DNA of 63,140 bases from positions 1 to 63,140 of the forward strand of contig CALUTO010000012.1 in assembly GCA_944323735.1 (NCBI GenBank). The letters run 5' to 3'. Below, piece by piece: positions 44,295-53,597 of this stretch (positions within the stretch are counted from its first letter, which is position 1; every line of letters begins with the position of its first letter). The position numbers and the translations under genes are program-made. The notes beneath the pieces are model-generated. The model saw only the letters and a program-made list of their open reading frames with translations. It had not been told where the DNA came from and ran no database searches. The DNA comes from Candidatus Gastranaerophilales bacterium. Lineage in GTDB: Bacteria; Cyanobacteriota; Vampirovibrionia; Gastranaerophilales; Gastranaerophilaceae.

Positions 44295-45230
44295 ATGCCG
44301 AATTTATTGGACATAAAAGACAGAATAACAAGTATTAAAAACACTCAAAAAATCACCAGAGCAATGAAAATGGTCGCTGCTGCAAAGGTTAAAAAATCCG
44401 AAAACCGTGTAAAAGCAGGAAGGCCGTTTTCAAAAGCACTGGTCAGTGCATTCAAAAGAGTGCTGGAGGCAGTGGATTCAGAGGCTCCTGTGACAGGATT
44501 AAAAATAGAAAGAGCTATTGATAATTATCCTGCACTGATGAAAAAACGTGAACTTAAAACCGCAGGTATATTAATGGTTACATCAAATAAAGGGCTTGCC
44601 GGTGCTTATAATGCAAATGTTATTCGTTATACGCTCAAAAAAATTCAGGCATTGAAAGAGCAAAAGATAGATGCTAAATTGTATATTGTCGGACAAAAAG
44701 GACTGTCCGGCATAAGAAGAAAAGCGGCGGAGCTCGGAGTCGAGATTGCCGGTATATACAACAAAATTTCTCAGGAGCCTAATTCTTCAAATGCTATTGT
44801 TATAGCTGAAGATATGGCTAAGGACTTTGTTGAAAATAAAATAGACAGCATAGAAATTGTTACAACAAGATTTAGAAATATGATGTCCTATGCTGTCGAG
44901 GACTGGAAAATTCTTCCGCTTGACAAAATTGAAGAATATAATGACGGAACAGAGCATCAGGGGATTGATCCGTTGATGATTTTTGAACCGGATATGAATC
45001 ACATTCTTCAAAAAATTGTACCTATGTATATTACGAACATAATCTATCAATCACTCCTTGAAGCTGTAGCCAGTGAACTCGCAGCCAGAATGACTGCAAT
45101 GTCCTCTGCTACAAACAATGCTGATGATATGATAAGAAGTCTGACTATTGACTTTAACAAAGCAAGACAGTTTGCAATTACACAGGAAATTCTTGAGGTT
45201 GTTTCCGGTGCGGATGCACTGAAAAACTAA
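44295..45230 (+). CDS. atpG: ATP synthase F1 subunit gamma
   Basis: The central rotor shaft, 311 residues. The N-terminal DIKDRITSIKNTQKITRAMK and C-terminal MSSATNNADDMIRSLTIDFN coils are typical. The middle Rossmann-like part has MVTSNKGLAGAYNANVI. Cyanobacterial gamma subunits carry a redox-insensitive insertion near 200; no long insertion is evident here. Confidence 0.95.
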   Translation: MPNLLDIKDRITSIKNTQKITRAMKMVAAAKVKKSENRVKAGRPFSKALVSAFKRVLEAVDSEAPVTGLKIERAIDNYPALMKKRELKTAGILMVTSNKGLAGAYNANVIRYTLKKIQALKEQKIDAKLYIVGQKGLSGIRRKAAELGVEIAGIYNKISQEPNSSNAIVIAEDMAKDFVENKIDSIEIVTTRFRNMMSYAVEDWKILPLDKIEEYNDGTEHQGIDPLMIFEPDMNHILQKIVPMYITNIIYQSLLEAVASELAARMTAMSSATNNADDMIRSLTIDFNKARQFAITQEILEVVSGADALKN

Positions 45231-45262
45231 TATACACGGGAAAATTACAAGGAATAACTAAA

Positions 45263-46111
45263 ATGGGATATAAAATTTTAAAAAAAGTTGAGTTGTGTCC
45301 GAACCAGTATGAACTGACTATACATGCACCGTTTGTTACCAGAAACGCAAAAGCCGGACAATTTATAATCTTACGTGTTGATGAAAACGGTGAGAGAATT
45401 CCTCTTACAATTGCTGACTATAACAGAGAAAACGGGGAATTAACCATAGTGTTTATGGCAGTCGGATATACGACAAAAAGTCTCGCTAAACTTAATGCGG
45501 GTGATGAGATTGCTGATGTTGTCGGGCCTCTCGGACAGCCTACGCACATTGAAAAATATGGTACTGTTGTTTGTCTTGCCGGTGGATACGGTGCTGCACC
45601 CTGCTATTTAATTGCTAAAGCTTTTAAAGATGCAGGTAACAAAGTATATATGATTATGGGAGCAAGAAACAAAGATTTAATTTTCTGGCAGGATAAGATG
45701 AAAAATGCCTGCAGTGAACTTTTTATAACTACAGATGACGGCACTCTCGGCACAAAAGGTTTTGTTACTAATGTACTTGATGACATAATGGCAAAAGAAA
45801 AAGTTGATTATGCCATAGCTGTCGGCCCGATGCCAATGATGAGAGCAGTGGCGGATTTGACACGTGGCAAGGGTATAAAAACTGAGGCAAGCATGAATCC
45901 GATAATGGTTGATGGTACGGGAATGTGCGGTGCCTGCAGGGTTACTGTCGGCGGAAAAGTCAAGTTTGCCTGTGTTGACGGACCTGATTTTGATGCGCAT
46001 GAAATAGATTTTGATGAAGTAATAAATCGTACAAAAATATACAAGGATTACGAAAAAAAGCGGGATGAAGGCTGTAATTTATACAAACTTGCAGACGCTG
46101 TGAAAAAGTAA
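45263..46111 (+). CDS. NfnA/SudB-like FAD and [2Fe-2S] oxidoreductase subunit
   Basis: 282 residues. The flavin-binding barrel has GQFIILRVDENGERIPLTIA, and the NAD-binding part has CLAGGYGAAPCYLIAKAF. The iron-sulfur site DGTGMCGACRVTVGGKVKFAC has one Asp and three Cys, as in NfnA. In most genomes the gltD-like NfnB partner follows directly; here it does not. Candidate roles are NADH/ferredoxin:NADP transhydrogenation or another flavoprotein's electron-transfer subunit. It is 32 bases after atpG and probably in the same operon. Confidence 0.9.
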   Translation: MGYKILKKVELCPNQYELTIHAPFVTRNAKAGQFIILRVDENGERIPLTIADYNRENGELTIVFMAVGYTTKSLAKLNAGDEIADVVGPLGQPTHIEKYGTVVCLAGGYGAAPCYLIAKAFKDAGNKVYMIMGARNKDLIFWQDKMKNACSELFITTDDGTLGTKGFVTNVLDDIMAKEKVDYAIAVGPMPMMRAVADLTRGKGIKTEASMNPIMVDGTGMCGACRVTVGGKVKFACVDGPDFDAHEIDFDEVINRTKIYKDYEKKRDEGCNLYKLADAVKK

Positions 46112-46127
46112 TGATGAGGAGAACAAC

Positions 46128-46298
46128 ATGTCTATACCTATTTGTCCGTTGATGAGTGCAGGAAATTCTGTTGAAATAGTTTGCGCACAGGAAAAATGCT
46201 CATGGTATATAAAAAATTACAAAACTTGTTCCGTATACCTGCTGGCTCATAATGCGGCTCTTGATATTAAAGAAAAACAATCGCATTTGAAAAAATAA
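46128..46298 (+). CDS. Small cysteine-motif protein downstream of the NfnA-like gene
   Basis: 56 residues with GAGGAGAA before the ATG. The pattern ICPLMSAGNSVEIVCAQEKC-SWY, then KTCSVYLLAHNAA, gives four cysteines spaced like a small zinc- or iron-binding fold. Similar short 'CPLMS...CxWY...C' proteins are widespread in anaerobes (recalled, not checked). Seventeen bases after the flavoprotein gene; a shared redox role is inferred. Confidence 0.75.
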   Translation: MSIPICPLMSAGNSVEIVCAQEKCSWYIKNYKTCSVYLLAHNAALDIKEKQSHLKK

Positions 46299-46300
46299 TT

Positions 46301-47338
46301 TTATTCTTCGATATCTGTTGCACCTGAGTTCATTATTTTAACTACCTTTTGGGTTAGTTCTTTTATAGTGGCTTCATCCATTTTATCAACATCACCTTTG
46401 TCGAATTCTATAAGAATTGCTGTGAGTTCTGCATAGTTGTCGTCGCTCAGGATATTCTTTTTCTCTGCTTCCGGTGCGGCTTTGTAATCATCGAGCACTT
46501 TGTTTATTTTATTAATCATGTTGTTTATTGCTTTTTGTGATTTTTCTTTCTGTTCACCTTCTGCTGTATCAACATATACTTCTTGCATTTTGTCTATCAT
46601 TGTTATTGGTACGGAGCCGGCGTTTATCAGTTCTGCACTTTCGTTTGCCATATCATCCGTGAGATTGCGGTAATCGTTGTCAGTTTCATCCATTATATTC
46701 TGCAGGCGTTCATAGTTTCCGTCAGTGAGAATATTACTGAATCCGTTTTCGTCTACATCGTTTAGATAGCCCTGTATTTGTTCGTAAATATCTTTTTGGA
46801 TATTTGTTTCCTGAGGCTGCATTTGTCTTTGAAATTCATTCAGCCTTGATAATTCATTCTGTAATTGAAGATAGGGATTTATTCCCTGTGTTGTTTGGAC
46901 CGGAGTTTGTCTTTGAACCTGCAAGTAGTTTGCCGAACCCGGATAACGGTTATTGTAGCGGAAGGTCATAAAATTGCCGCCTGAACTGTATGCAAAATGG
47001 CTGCCCAGCCCGCCTGTATACGAGCCCATAGAAACATTGTAACTGCCTTTTTTGTTTTCAGTATCTTTTATTGAAGCAAGCCCGTACATTTCATCGAAGC
47101 TGTACTCGTTGCCTTCCTGTTCGTATACTCCTTTTTGTGCGGCGTTTAAGTCTTGTGTTGAAAACAGACCGAGATCGGATTTGACGAGTTTTGCTTTGTC
47201 GCCTCTGTCGAATCTTCCGTTTCCGTTTGTATCAGTGACATTATAAACAGTGCTGCCTTTTTTGCCTGTTTTGCTAAATGTCCAGCCTGTTTCTGTCTTT
47301 TGTACGCTGATATTACTCTGTGAAAAATATCCGCTCAT
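46301..47338 (-). CDS. Leaderless protein with calcium-type loop and helical tail
   Basis: 345 residues from the ATG at 47338 (GAGGA upstream). A loop DTNGNGRFDRGD at 36-47 follows the EF-hand/dockerin pattern. The middle (100-190) is Gly/Gln/Asn/Tyr-rich and low-complexity. The C-terminal 150 residues are helical with two similar blocks, FSNILTDGNYERLQNIMDE and KKNILSDDNYAELTAILIE, so they form an internal repeat. No signal peptide. Related in style to 4904 and 58863. Function unknown. Confidence 0.65.
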   Translation of the reverse strand: MSGYFSQSNISVQKTETGWTFSKTGKKGSTVYNVTDTNGNGRFDRGDKAKLVKSDLGLFSTQDLNAAQKGVYEQEGNEYSFDEMYGLASIKDTENKKGSYNVSMGSYTGGLGSHFAYSSGGNFMTFRYNNRYPGSANYLQVQRQTPVQTTQGINPYLQLQNELSRLNEFQRQMQPQETNIQKDIYEQIQGYLNDVDENGFSNILTDGNYERLQNIMDETDNDYRNLTDDMANESAELINAGSVPITMIDKMQEVYVDTAEGEQKEKSQKAINNMINKINKVLDDYKAAPEAEKKNILSDDNYAELTAILIEFDKGDVDKMDEATIKELTQKVVKIMNSGATDIEE

Positions 47339-47464
47339 CTCTGCTATTTTCCTCAATATTTTTGCTATATATTATATATAACGTTTTTCCCCTTTGAAAA
47401 TTGCCTTTTTGTAACAAAAATTAAGTACTTGCTTAACAAAGTTGTTCAAGTATACAATATATTT

Positions 47465-48547
47465 ATGAATTTTTTGTTGAAAATACTGAAAAAAACAGTG
47501 ACCAGGGTCTTTCTGGCAATAATGATTTTGTTATTGGCTTTTTGTATATTTTTTTACTGGGGCTGGTTTGAAAAGCAGATAAACAAATGTTTTGGTTTTT
47601 ATTATATTTACAAGGGTGATAAGGCGCAACGTGGAGGAAATCTGGAGCGTGCCATAAAATATTATAAAAAAGGGCTTGAAAAATATCCTGAACATTCAAT
47701 AGCCCGTTGTAATCTCGGAAATATATACGTAAAATATGAGGATTTTCAGTCTGCTGTTGATGAATACGGAAAAGCACTTGAATATAATCCGAAATATATA
47801 GTCTGCCGTATGAACAGAGGAATTGTAGCAGCAGAAAAGCTTGCTGATTACGACCTTGCCATAAGGGAGTATGAAACAATTCTGAAAACAAGAAGATTTA
47901 CTGTTCATATACCATTTATTTTTAACAGTGTGAAACCGACAAGAGACAATAAGACTATTGCACTTTACAATATGGGGATTGCTTACAGAGGTAAATCCAT
48001 GCTTATAGGAGAAGAAACTTATACCTCAAATTATTACCTGAAAAAAGCAATAATCTGTTATGAAAGAGCTTTAAAGAGAACGAAAAAGAGTTTTGATTTG
48101 TATTTCAATTATGCACTGGCAAATCATATTCTCGGGGATTATGAAAAAGCAGGTCAGGGATATTGCAGGGCAATGGAGCTTGAGCCGTTGAGCTTTGATG
48201 CTCATTATAATCATGCACTTCTTTTAAAGCACATGAAAAAATACAAAGAGTCCATAGATGAACTTGAAAAAGCAAGTCTGATTCTTGATACAGAAAGTGA
48301 TATACAGGCCTCCAGATATGTATTTGACATTATTTATGAAATAAACCAGAAACTTGTCGCAACAGACAGATACAAATATCTTGTCGAACAAAATAAAGAT
48401 GAGCACTGGGATCAGGAAAGCCAGCTTGTATACAAAGAAGGCAAAGTTTATCTTTCCGAAAATTATGAGGAGGAAATGAAGAAGAATTTCAGCAGATGTG
48501 CCGGTAAAAAGTATTTTACGGATAAAAAAGGCGGGAAGAATGACTGA
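47465..48547 (+). CDS. Membrane-anchored TPR protein
   Basis: About 360 residues. An N-terminal anchor helix (about 13-35 from the ATG at 47465) is followed by TPR units, for example AIKYYKKGLEKYPEHSIARC, AVDEYGKALEYNPKYIVCRM and KAGQGYCRAMELEPLSFDAH. The frame is open to 47429 with a TTG, but the ATG is preferred. The last eight bases overlap the start of the GGDEF gene, so they are translationally coupled. It is likely a scaffold facing the periplasm or cytoplasm. Confidence 0.8.
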   Translation: MNFLLKILKKTVTRVFLAIMILLLAFCIFFYWGWFEKQINKCFGFYYIYKGDKAQRGGNLERAIKYYKKGLEKYPEHSIARCNLGNIYVKYEDFQSAVDEYGKALEYNPKYIVCRMNRGIVAAEKLADYDLAIREYETILKTRRFTVHIPFIFNSVKPTRDNKTIALYNMGIAYRGKSMLIGEETYTSNYYLKKAIICYERALKRTKKSFDLYFNYALANHILGDYEKAGQGYCRAMELEPLSFDAHYNHALLLKHMKKYKESIDELEKASLILDTESDIQASRYVFDIIYEINQKLVATDRYKYLVEQNKDEHWDQESQLVYKEGKVYLSENYEEEMKKNFSRCAGKKYFTDKKGGKND

Positions 48548-50003
48548 TATAAAAAAGCCGGAACTTAATTTTTTGTGGGAAATATCAAACGTACTTGCAA
48601 AAAAGACTGACGAACAGGAACTCATTGATGAATTAAAAACTGTTTTTCACCGTTTTTTGTGTGTCAAAAATTTTCAGGTTTTTATGTGGGATGAATTTTC
48701 TTCAACCCTGCGTGATTTTGTAAAAAACTGGATAGTCATTGATAAAAATGTTCAAAGTGAAAAAGTGATAAAAATATTCGAGCTTTTATCAAAAAATACA
48801 CAGGACAATTTTATTCTAAATGGGCAACTTCTCGATTTTAACCGGGCGGCACTGGAGCTTGAATATTGTTTTGACAGTTGTTTGAAACAAAATGATAATA
48901 TTGTATATTTTCCGCTGTACAAGGATGAAAAGCTTCATGGCGTTCTGGAATTGAGTTTTGATGAAGTTCTACCGAATGTGAAAAAATATGACTTTATATT
49001 TTCGGTAGGTATTGCAATAAGACAAATATCGGCTGCCATTGCGAATAAACTAATGAAAGATAAAATGGCGAAAAATATAGATTTTTATAAATCAATGAAA
49101 AATATTGCAAAACTAATAGAAACACAGTATGAACTTACATATATACTTCCCATAATCGGAGAAATGCTGGACAAGTTTATCGCCGACCATCTAATTTATA
49201 TATTTATGAAGGATGGAGAAAACTATTTCCGGCTGGTATGGCCGCTGGAGTGTAAAGACAGCAAGATATATGAGCTTCTAAATAAAATCACGGAGGAAAA
49301 TCCTTCAGAAATTTCAGACAGTACGGGAGTCTGGGCAATAAAATCAGAGAATGATGTTATCGGTGCTATAGCTGCGGGTAGCTATATAGAAAAGCTTTCA
49401 GAATCAGATATTGACTATCTGACACTTCTTGCAAAACAAATATCCGTCACTGTACAGAAGGCAAACAGTTACGGTGAAATGCTAAAGTATGCAACGCTCG
49501 ACGCATTGACAGGATTGAATAACAGACGGCAGTTTGAAATCCGTTTAAATCAAGAGGTAGCAACGGCAAAACGTAAAAACAAACCTCTGTGCTGCATTAT
49601 GCTGGATATCGATTATTTTAAAAAAGTCAATGATACTTACGGACATGCTGCGGGTGATTGTGTTTTGAAAAATGTTTCCGGTGTTATTAAACATGAGCTC
49701 CGTGAATATGATATTGCGTCACGATACGGAGGAGAAGAGTTCTGTATATTGCTGCCCGATACTACAATAAATGAAGCGGAATTTGTTGCGCAGAGACTTA
49801 GAAAAGCTGTTGAAAATACGGATATAAATATTACGGAGGAACAGCTTGCAGGAGAAACAATAAACGTCTCCATTAGTATAGGTGTAAGCAATTATGATAA
49901 AAGTGTTGAAACTCCGCAGCAGCTATATCAAAATGCTGATATGGCACTCTACGAAGCAAAACGCAGAGGCCGAAACAGGGTAATTTTGTATGATTGTTTA
50001 TAG
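48540..50003 (+). CDS. Diguanylate cyclase with GAF-like input domains
   Basis: About 487 residues and no membrane helix. Two GAF-like sensor regions (about 15-165 and 185-310) precede a GGDEF domain beginning DALTGLNNRRQFEIRL. The active site RYGGEEF is intact and MLDIDYFKKVNDTYGH carries the metal and base-binding residues. It should make cyclic di-GMP from GTP. An inhibitory RxxD site just upstream of GGEEF is not obvious (HELREYDIASRYGGEEF: RxxD does occur as REYD). Coupled with the TPR gene. Confidence 0.9.
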   Translation: MTDIKKPELNFLWEISNVLAKKTDEQELIDELKTVFHRFLCVKNFQVFMWDEFSSTLRDFVKNWIVIDKNVQSEKVIKIFELLSKNTQDNFILNGQLLDFNRAALELEYCFDSCLKQNDNIVYFPLYKDEKLHGVLELSFDEVLPNVKKYDFIFSVGIAIRQISAAIANKLMKDKMAKNIDFYKSMKNIAKLIETQYELTYILPIIGEMLDKFIADHLIYIFMKDGENYFRLVWPLECKDSKIYELLNKITEENPSEISDSTGVWAIKSENDVIGAIAAGSYIEKLSESDIDYLTLLAKQISVTVQKANSYGEMLKYATLDALTGLNNRRQFEIRLNQEVATAKRKNKPLCCIMLDIDYFKKVNDTYGHAAGDCVLKNVSGVIKHELREYDIASRYGGEEFCILLPDTTINEAEFVAQRLRKAVENTDINITEEQLAGETINVSISIGVSNYDKSVETPQQLYQNADMALYEAKRRGRNRVILYDCL

Positions 50004-50017
50004 TCTCTGTATTTTAC

Positions 50018-50048
50018 TTGACAAAAAGTTTGTTATGTCTGTTATAAT
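50018..50048 (+). promoter_or_regulatory. Candidate promoter of the MBL-fold gene
   Basis: TTGACA at 50018-50023 and TATAAT at 50043-50048, both perfect, are separated by 19 bases, two more than ideal. They lie 25 bases before the gene start. Confidence 0.5.
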
Positions 50049-50072
50049 AAAGCACTACGGGAGAAAAATTTA

Positions 50073-50702
50073 ATGATTATTAAGATATTTCCAACAGGTA
50101 TTTTTGGAGAAAACACATATCTTGTTATTGATGAAGAAACAAAAGATGCAATAATAATAGACGGCGGAAGTAATTTTGAAATAATAAATGACGAAATAGA
50201 AAAACATAATGCTGTTCTTAAATATATTTTAAACACTCACGGACACTTTGATCATATTATTGAAGAAAAAGATATTCAGGACAGAACAGGTGTTCCTGTT
50301 TATATTCATGAAGATGACAAATTTTTACTGCAAAATTTAACAGTTCAAACTGCAGCTCTTGGCATTCCTGATGTTTTGCCTCCGAAAGATGTTATTACTT
50401 TTAATGAAAATAGTATTTTGAAGCTCGGAAACAAAACGATTAAAATTATCCATACCCCCGGACATACTCAGGGTAGCTGTTGCTTTTTAATTGATGATAA
50501 TCTTTTTTCAGGAGATACTCTTTTTTATGGTTCTGTTGGAAGGACTGATTTAGCCGGAGGAAATTTCAAACAGTTGCAGCATTCTATTGTAAACATACTG
50601 TTTCAACTTAATGACAACATAAATGTCTATCCGGGGCATGATGCAAAAACTACAATAGGATATGAAAAAAAATATAATTCTCCTTTTGGCAGTCAAAGAT
50701 AA
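50073..50702 (+). CDS. MBL-fold hydrolase, glyoxalase II-like
   Basis: 209 residues. The zinc-binding motif NTHGHFDHI, His in HTPGHTQGSC, the bridging Asp in FSGDTLFYGSVGRTD and the last His in VYPGHDAKT are all present. This matches the YcbL/GloB-like class of hydroxyacyl-thiol hydrolases. The substrate is not set by the sequence. Confidence 0.9.
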   Translation: MIIKIFPTGIFGENTYLVIDEETKDAIIIDGGSNFEIINDEIEKHNAVLKYILNTHGHFDHIIEEKDIQDRTGVPVYIHEDDKFLLQNLTVQTAALGIPDVLPPKDVITFNENSILKLGNKTIKIIHTPGHTQGSCCFLIDDNLFSGDTLFYGSVGRTDLAGGNFKQLQHSIVNILFQLNDNINVYPGHDAKTTIGYEKKYNSPFGSQR

Positions 50703-50778
50703 TAATACATTAAAAAGATTATAACTTTGATTTTTATATATGCTAGTATATTATTGTTTACAAGTAAGGAGAATTATT

Positions 50779-51345
50779 ATGCTGTCTTTAGAAGGAATTG
50801 TGTTAATTTTAGTTATCGCAGGCGGTTGTTTGATATATATGACATATGCAAATGTTATTAAAAAGAAAAACAATGTCTATGAGGCTCTGTCAGGTATTGA
50901 TGTACAATTGAAAAAAAGACATGACCTTGTTCCGAATATTTTAACAATTGCTAAAAAATTTATGGAACATGAAAAAGAAATTTTTGAAAAAATTACGGAA
51001 TTAAGAACGCAGGCAATGCAAGCAGCTTCAGGTTCAAAAGAAAAATTTCAGGCTGAGGCAAAACTTGATAATCTGATGGGACAGCTTATGGTCAATGTTG
51101 AAAATTATCCGGCATTAAAGTCAGACTCTACTATGGTTCATGCCATGACAACATACAATGAAGTAGAAGAACACATAGCTGCTGCCAGAAGATTTTACAA
51201 TTCTGCGCTGACCCAGCTCAGAAATGCTGTTCAGATTTTTCCGGGTTCTTTATTTGCAGGTCTTGCTTCTGACGCTATAGGATACAGCTATTTTGAAACT
51301 GATGCCGCAAGCAAAGAGCCTGTATCTGCAAGTCAGTATTTATAA
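50779..51345 (+). CDS. lemA: LemA-family protein
   Basis: From the ATG at 50779 (AAGGAGAA upstream) it is 188 residues. One N-terminal membrane helix is followed by the LemA helical bundle: NNVYEALSGIDVQLKKRHDL, VPNILTIAKKFMEHEK and VEEHIAAARRFYNSALTQ. The family is membrane-bound with an unclear role. It begins a four-gene cluster with three DUF3137 genes, a known association. Confidence 0.92.
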   Translation: MLSLEGIVLILVIAGGCLIYMTYANVIKKKNNVYEALSGIDVQLKKRHDLVPNILTIAKKFMEHEKEIFEKITELRTQAMQAASGSKEKFQAEAKLDNLMGQLMVNVENYPALKSDSTMVHAMTTYNEVEEHIAAARRFYNSALTQLRNAVQIFPGSLFAGLASDAIGYSYFETDAASKEPVSASQYL

Positions 51346-51374
51346 TTTTGGGGGAAAAATTTTAGAGAATAATT

Positions 51375-52508
51375 ATGGAAGAAACAGCAAAAAAGGATGT
51401 TGAGCTTTTAAAAACCTTGAGAACACCGGAATTTGCGGAGTTTTTTAACAAAAAAATAGAACCGTCTCTTCTTGAGGTTGAGAATTTGCGAAACAAATTT
51501 GTTAGTGCATATTTTACTGCAATTGTTCTTTCCGCTGTAATTGCCGCGGGAATATATTTCCTTTTTAAAAATTACAGCGGAATAATAGTTGCATTGCTGA
51601 TTATCGTTGCTGTTTTAAATTATGTAAGATGTGTATATTCCCTGAATGCAAAATCTAAAATATTGAGTAAGCTTTTGTCATTCTGGGGTGAATTTTCCGG
51701 TGAAACGCCGAATGTAAAAGATTTGATGTGGAAACGGATGGCAGAAGCTGTCTGGGATTACACCGACACCGGTATATATTCGCAAAGAGAAACCGAACAC
51801 TCTTATTTTGACAACAATGACTATATTGCAAATCCGCACGGACAGTATGCTAAATCTTTAAATATATTTCCTGATTTTAATCGCTGTGAAGCTTATGAAG
51901 TTTTTAAAGGACAGTATAAAGATATTGATTTAGTGATAAGAAGCATGCTTTTCAACAGAGTTTCTTTTTCAAAAAAATATATAGAGTTAGGAGCAATCAG
52001 ACTGGGCAGACGATATATAAAAAAAATCTTTAACGGTCTTTTGATTACTTCAGGTGTGAAGAAAGAATTTAGCGGACGAATTATAATTAAAAATAAAAAA
52101 AACAGGATGAACAAATCCGGCTATCCTGAATTTCCTCCGCAGGTTTCTATTGAAAATGAAATTTTTGAAGATATTTTTGAAATATATGCTGACGATATTG
52201 AGCAGGTAAAAAAACTTCTTACTGTTCCTTTTATGCAGCGTCTTGTTTTTATTGCAAAACAAAAAGGTAAGTTTGACATTCTCTGTTTATTTGAAAACGG
52301 TTTAATGAACCTTGCTATGCAAAAGAGAGGCAAGTGGTTTGATGTCAGCATGTTTAAGTCTGCAAATACCATAAAAAATTTCAAAAAAATGCTTATGGAT
52401 ACCGGAAAAATATTAACAATTATTGATTCACTTCATGATGAAGCAGAAATTGAAACAGAGCAGGCAAAAGAATCAAAAGATAAAATAGAAACAGATAACG
52501 CAGATTAA
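51375..52508 (+). CDS. DUF3137 membrane protein, copy 1
   Basis: 377 residues. A two-helix hairpin (about 45-90) precedes a soluble domain with EAYEVFKGQYKDIDLVIRSM, FNGLLITS and DDIEQVKKLLTVPFMQRLVF, the DUF3137 pattern. It is the most divergent of the three. The tail is acidic. Starts 30 bases after lemA. Confidence 0.8.
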   Translation: MEETAKKDVELLKTLRTPEFAEFFNKKIEPSLLEVENLRNKFVSAYFTAIVLSAVIAAGIYFLFKNYSGIIVALLIIVAVLNYVRCVYSLNAKSKILSKLLSFWGEFSGETPNVKDLMWKRMAEAVWDYTDTGIYSQRETEHSYFDNNDYIANPHGQYAKSLNIFPDFNRCEAYEVFKGQYKDIDLVIRSMLFNRVSFSKKYIELGAIRLGRRYIKKIFNGLLITSGVKKEFSGRIIIKNKKNRMNKSGYPEFPPQVSIENEIFEDIFEIYADDIEQVKKLLTVPFMQRLVFIAKQKGKFDILCLFENGLMNLAMQKRGKWFDVSMFKSANTIKNFKKMLMDTGKILTIIDSLHDEAEIETEQAKESKDKIETDNAD

Positions 52509-52544
52509 AAAAAATAGTCACAAAAAATAAGAAAGATTTTATTT

Positions 52545-53597
52545 ATGTCGGAAAATACAAATATTTCCAAAAGTGTGGAAATAATGCGAAAGATAAGCTC
52601 TAAAGAGTTTAGCAGTTATTTTTACAAAAATATAATGCCAAAACTCGTACAGTTTGAAAAAAAACGTATTCGAGCAAGAATTTTTGGTTATGCTGTAGTA
52701 TTTTTTATTGCTGCTGCTGTAATTAGTTTGTTTTTGACTATTATAAACATAATTAACTTTTTTACCGGTTTTGTACTTTGTGCTGCTGCTATTGCCGGTT
52801 GTGTGGTGTGTACTGCATTATCAAATGTGAAGCTCATTCAGCGGCAAATGAAAAGTACAGTTTTACCTTTGCTGCTAAATTTTATCAGCGGAGGGTGGTC
52901 TGTTTCTCCTTATTGTAATAACAAAAATTTTTCTTATCGTGACAGCAAATACTTTGATATTAATACCCGATGCAGAATAGATAATGCAACAATGGAAGAT
53001 GTTGCAGAATTTAATTCAATTTTATTGTTTGATTCGTTTAATATATGCAGAATAGATGACCGTATAACGGGGAATTACAATTCTTTTCCAGTTGTTTTAA
53101 GAGATATTAAACTGGAGGAAATTAGAACAAGCACCGAGGCAAGAAATCATTCTGCCCAAACCATTTTTAAGGGACTTCTTATGAAGTTTCCGCCGGCTAA
53201 AAATTTTGAATGCAGGGTTGTAGTAAGAAAAAATAATCATGGAGTTGTTACTTCGGGTAATATAGATACAGATTTAACCAGAGTTCACCTTGAAGATCCC
53301 GTGTTTGAAAAATATTTTAATGTATATTCAGACAATCAGGTAGAAGCAAGATATGTTTTAACAACGGGATTTATGGACAGGCTTGTGAATATAGCTTCAA
53401 AAAACAAAAATTGTGATGTTTCCTGCAGCTTTCTGAACGGTTATATGTATTTAGCACTTGGAGGAAAGGACTGGTTTGACATTGATGAAAAAAAATCTTT
53501 TAAAGAAATGGCGAACTGGCAGAAGATACTGGTTGATTTTGTTGAGATATTCAGGATAATTGACGAATTAAAAATAAATCAGAATATAGGTATGTAA
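52545..53597 (+). CDS. DUF3137 membrane protein, copy 2
   Basis: 350 residues. The N-terminus NTNISKSVEIMRKISSKEFS is nearly identical to copy 3. Two helices (about 47-90) follow. The soluble domain has ITGNYNSFPVVLRDIKLEE and HLEDPVFEKYFNVYSDNQVE, then TTGFMDRLVNIASKNKN. It shares one base with the start of copy 3. Confidence 0.85.
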   Translation: MSENTNISKSVEIMRKISSKEFSSYFYKNIMPKLVQFEKKRIRARIFGYAVVFFIAAAVISLFLTIINIINFFTGFVLCAAAIAGCVVCTALSNVKLIQRQMKSTVLPLLLNFISGGWSVSPYCNNKNFSYRDSKYFDINTRCRIDNATMEDVAEFNSILLFDSFNICRIDDRITGNYNSFPVVLRDIKLEEIRTSTEARNHSAQTIFKGLLMKFPPAKNFECRVVVRKNNHGVVTSGNIDTDLTRVHLEDPVFEKYFNVYSDNQVEARYVLTTGFMDRLVNIASKNKNCDVSCSFLNGYMYLALGGKDWFDIDEKKSFKEMANWQKILVDFVEIFRIIDELKINQNIGM

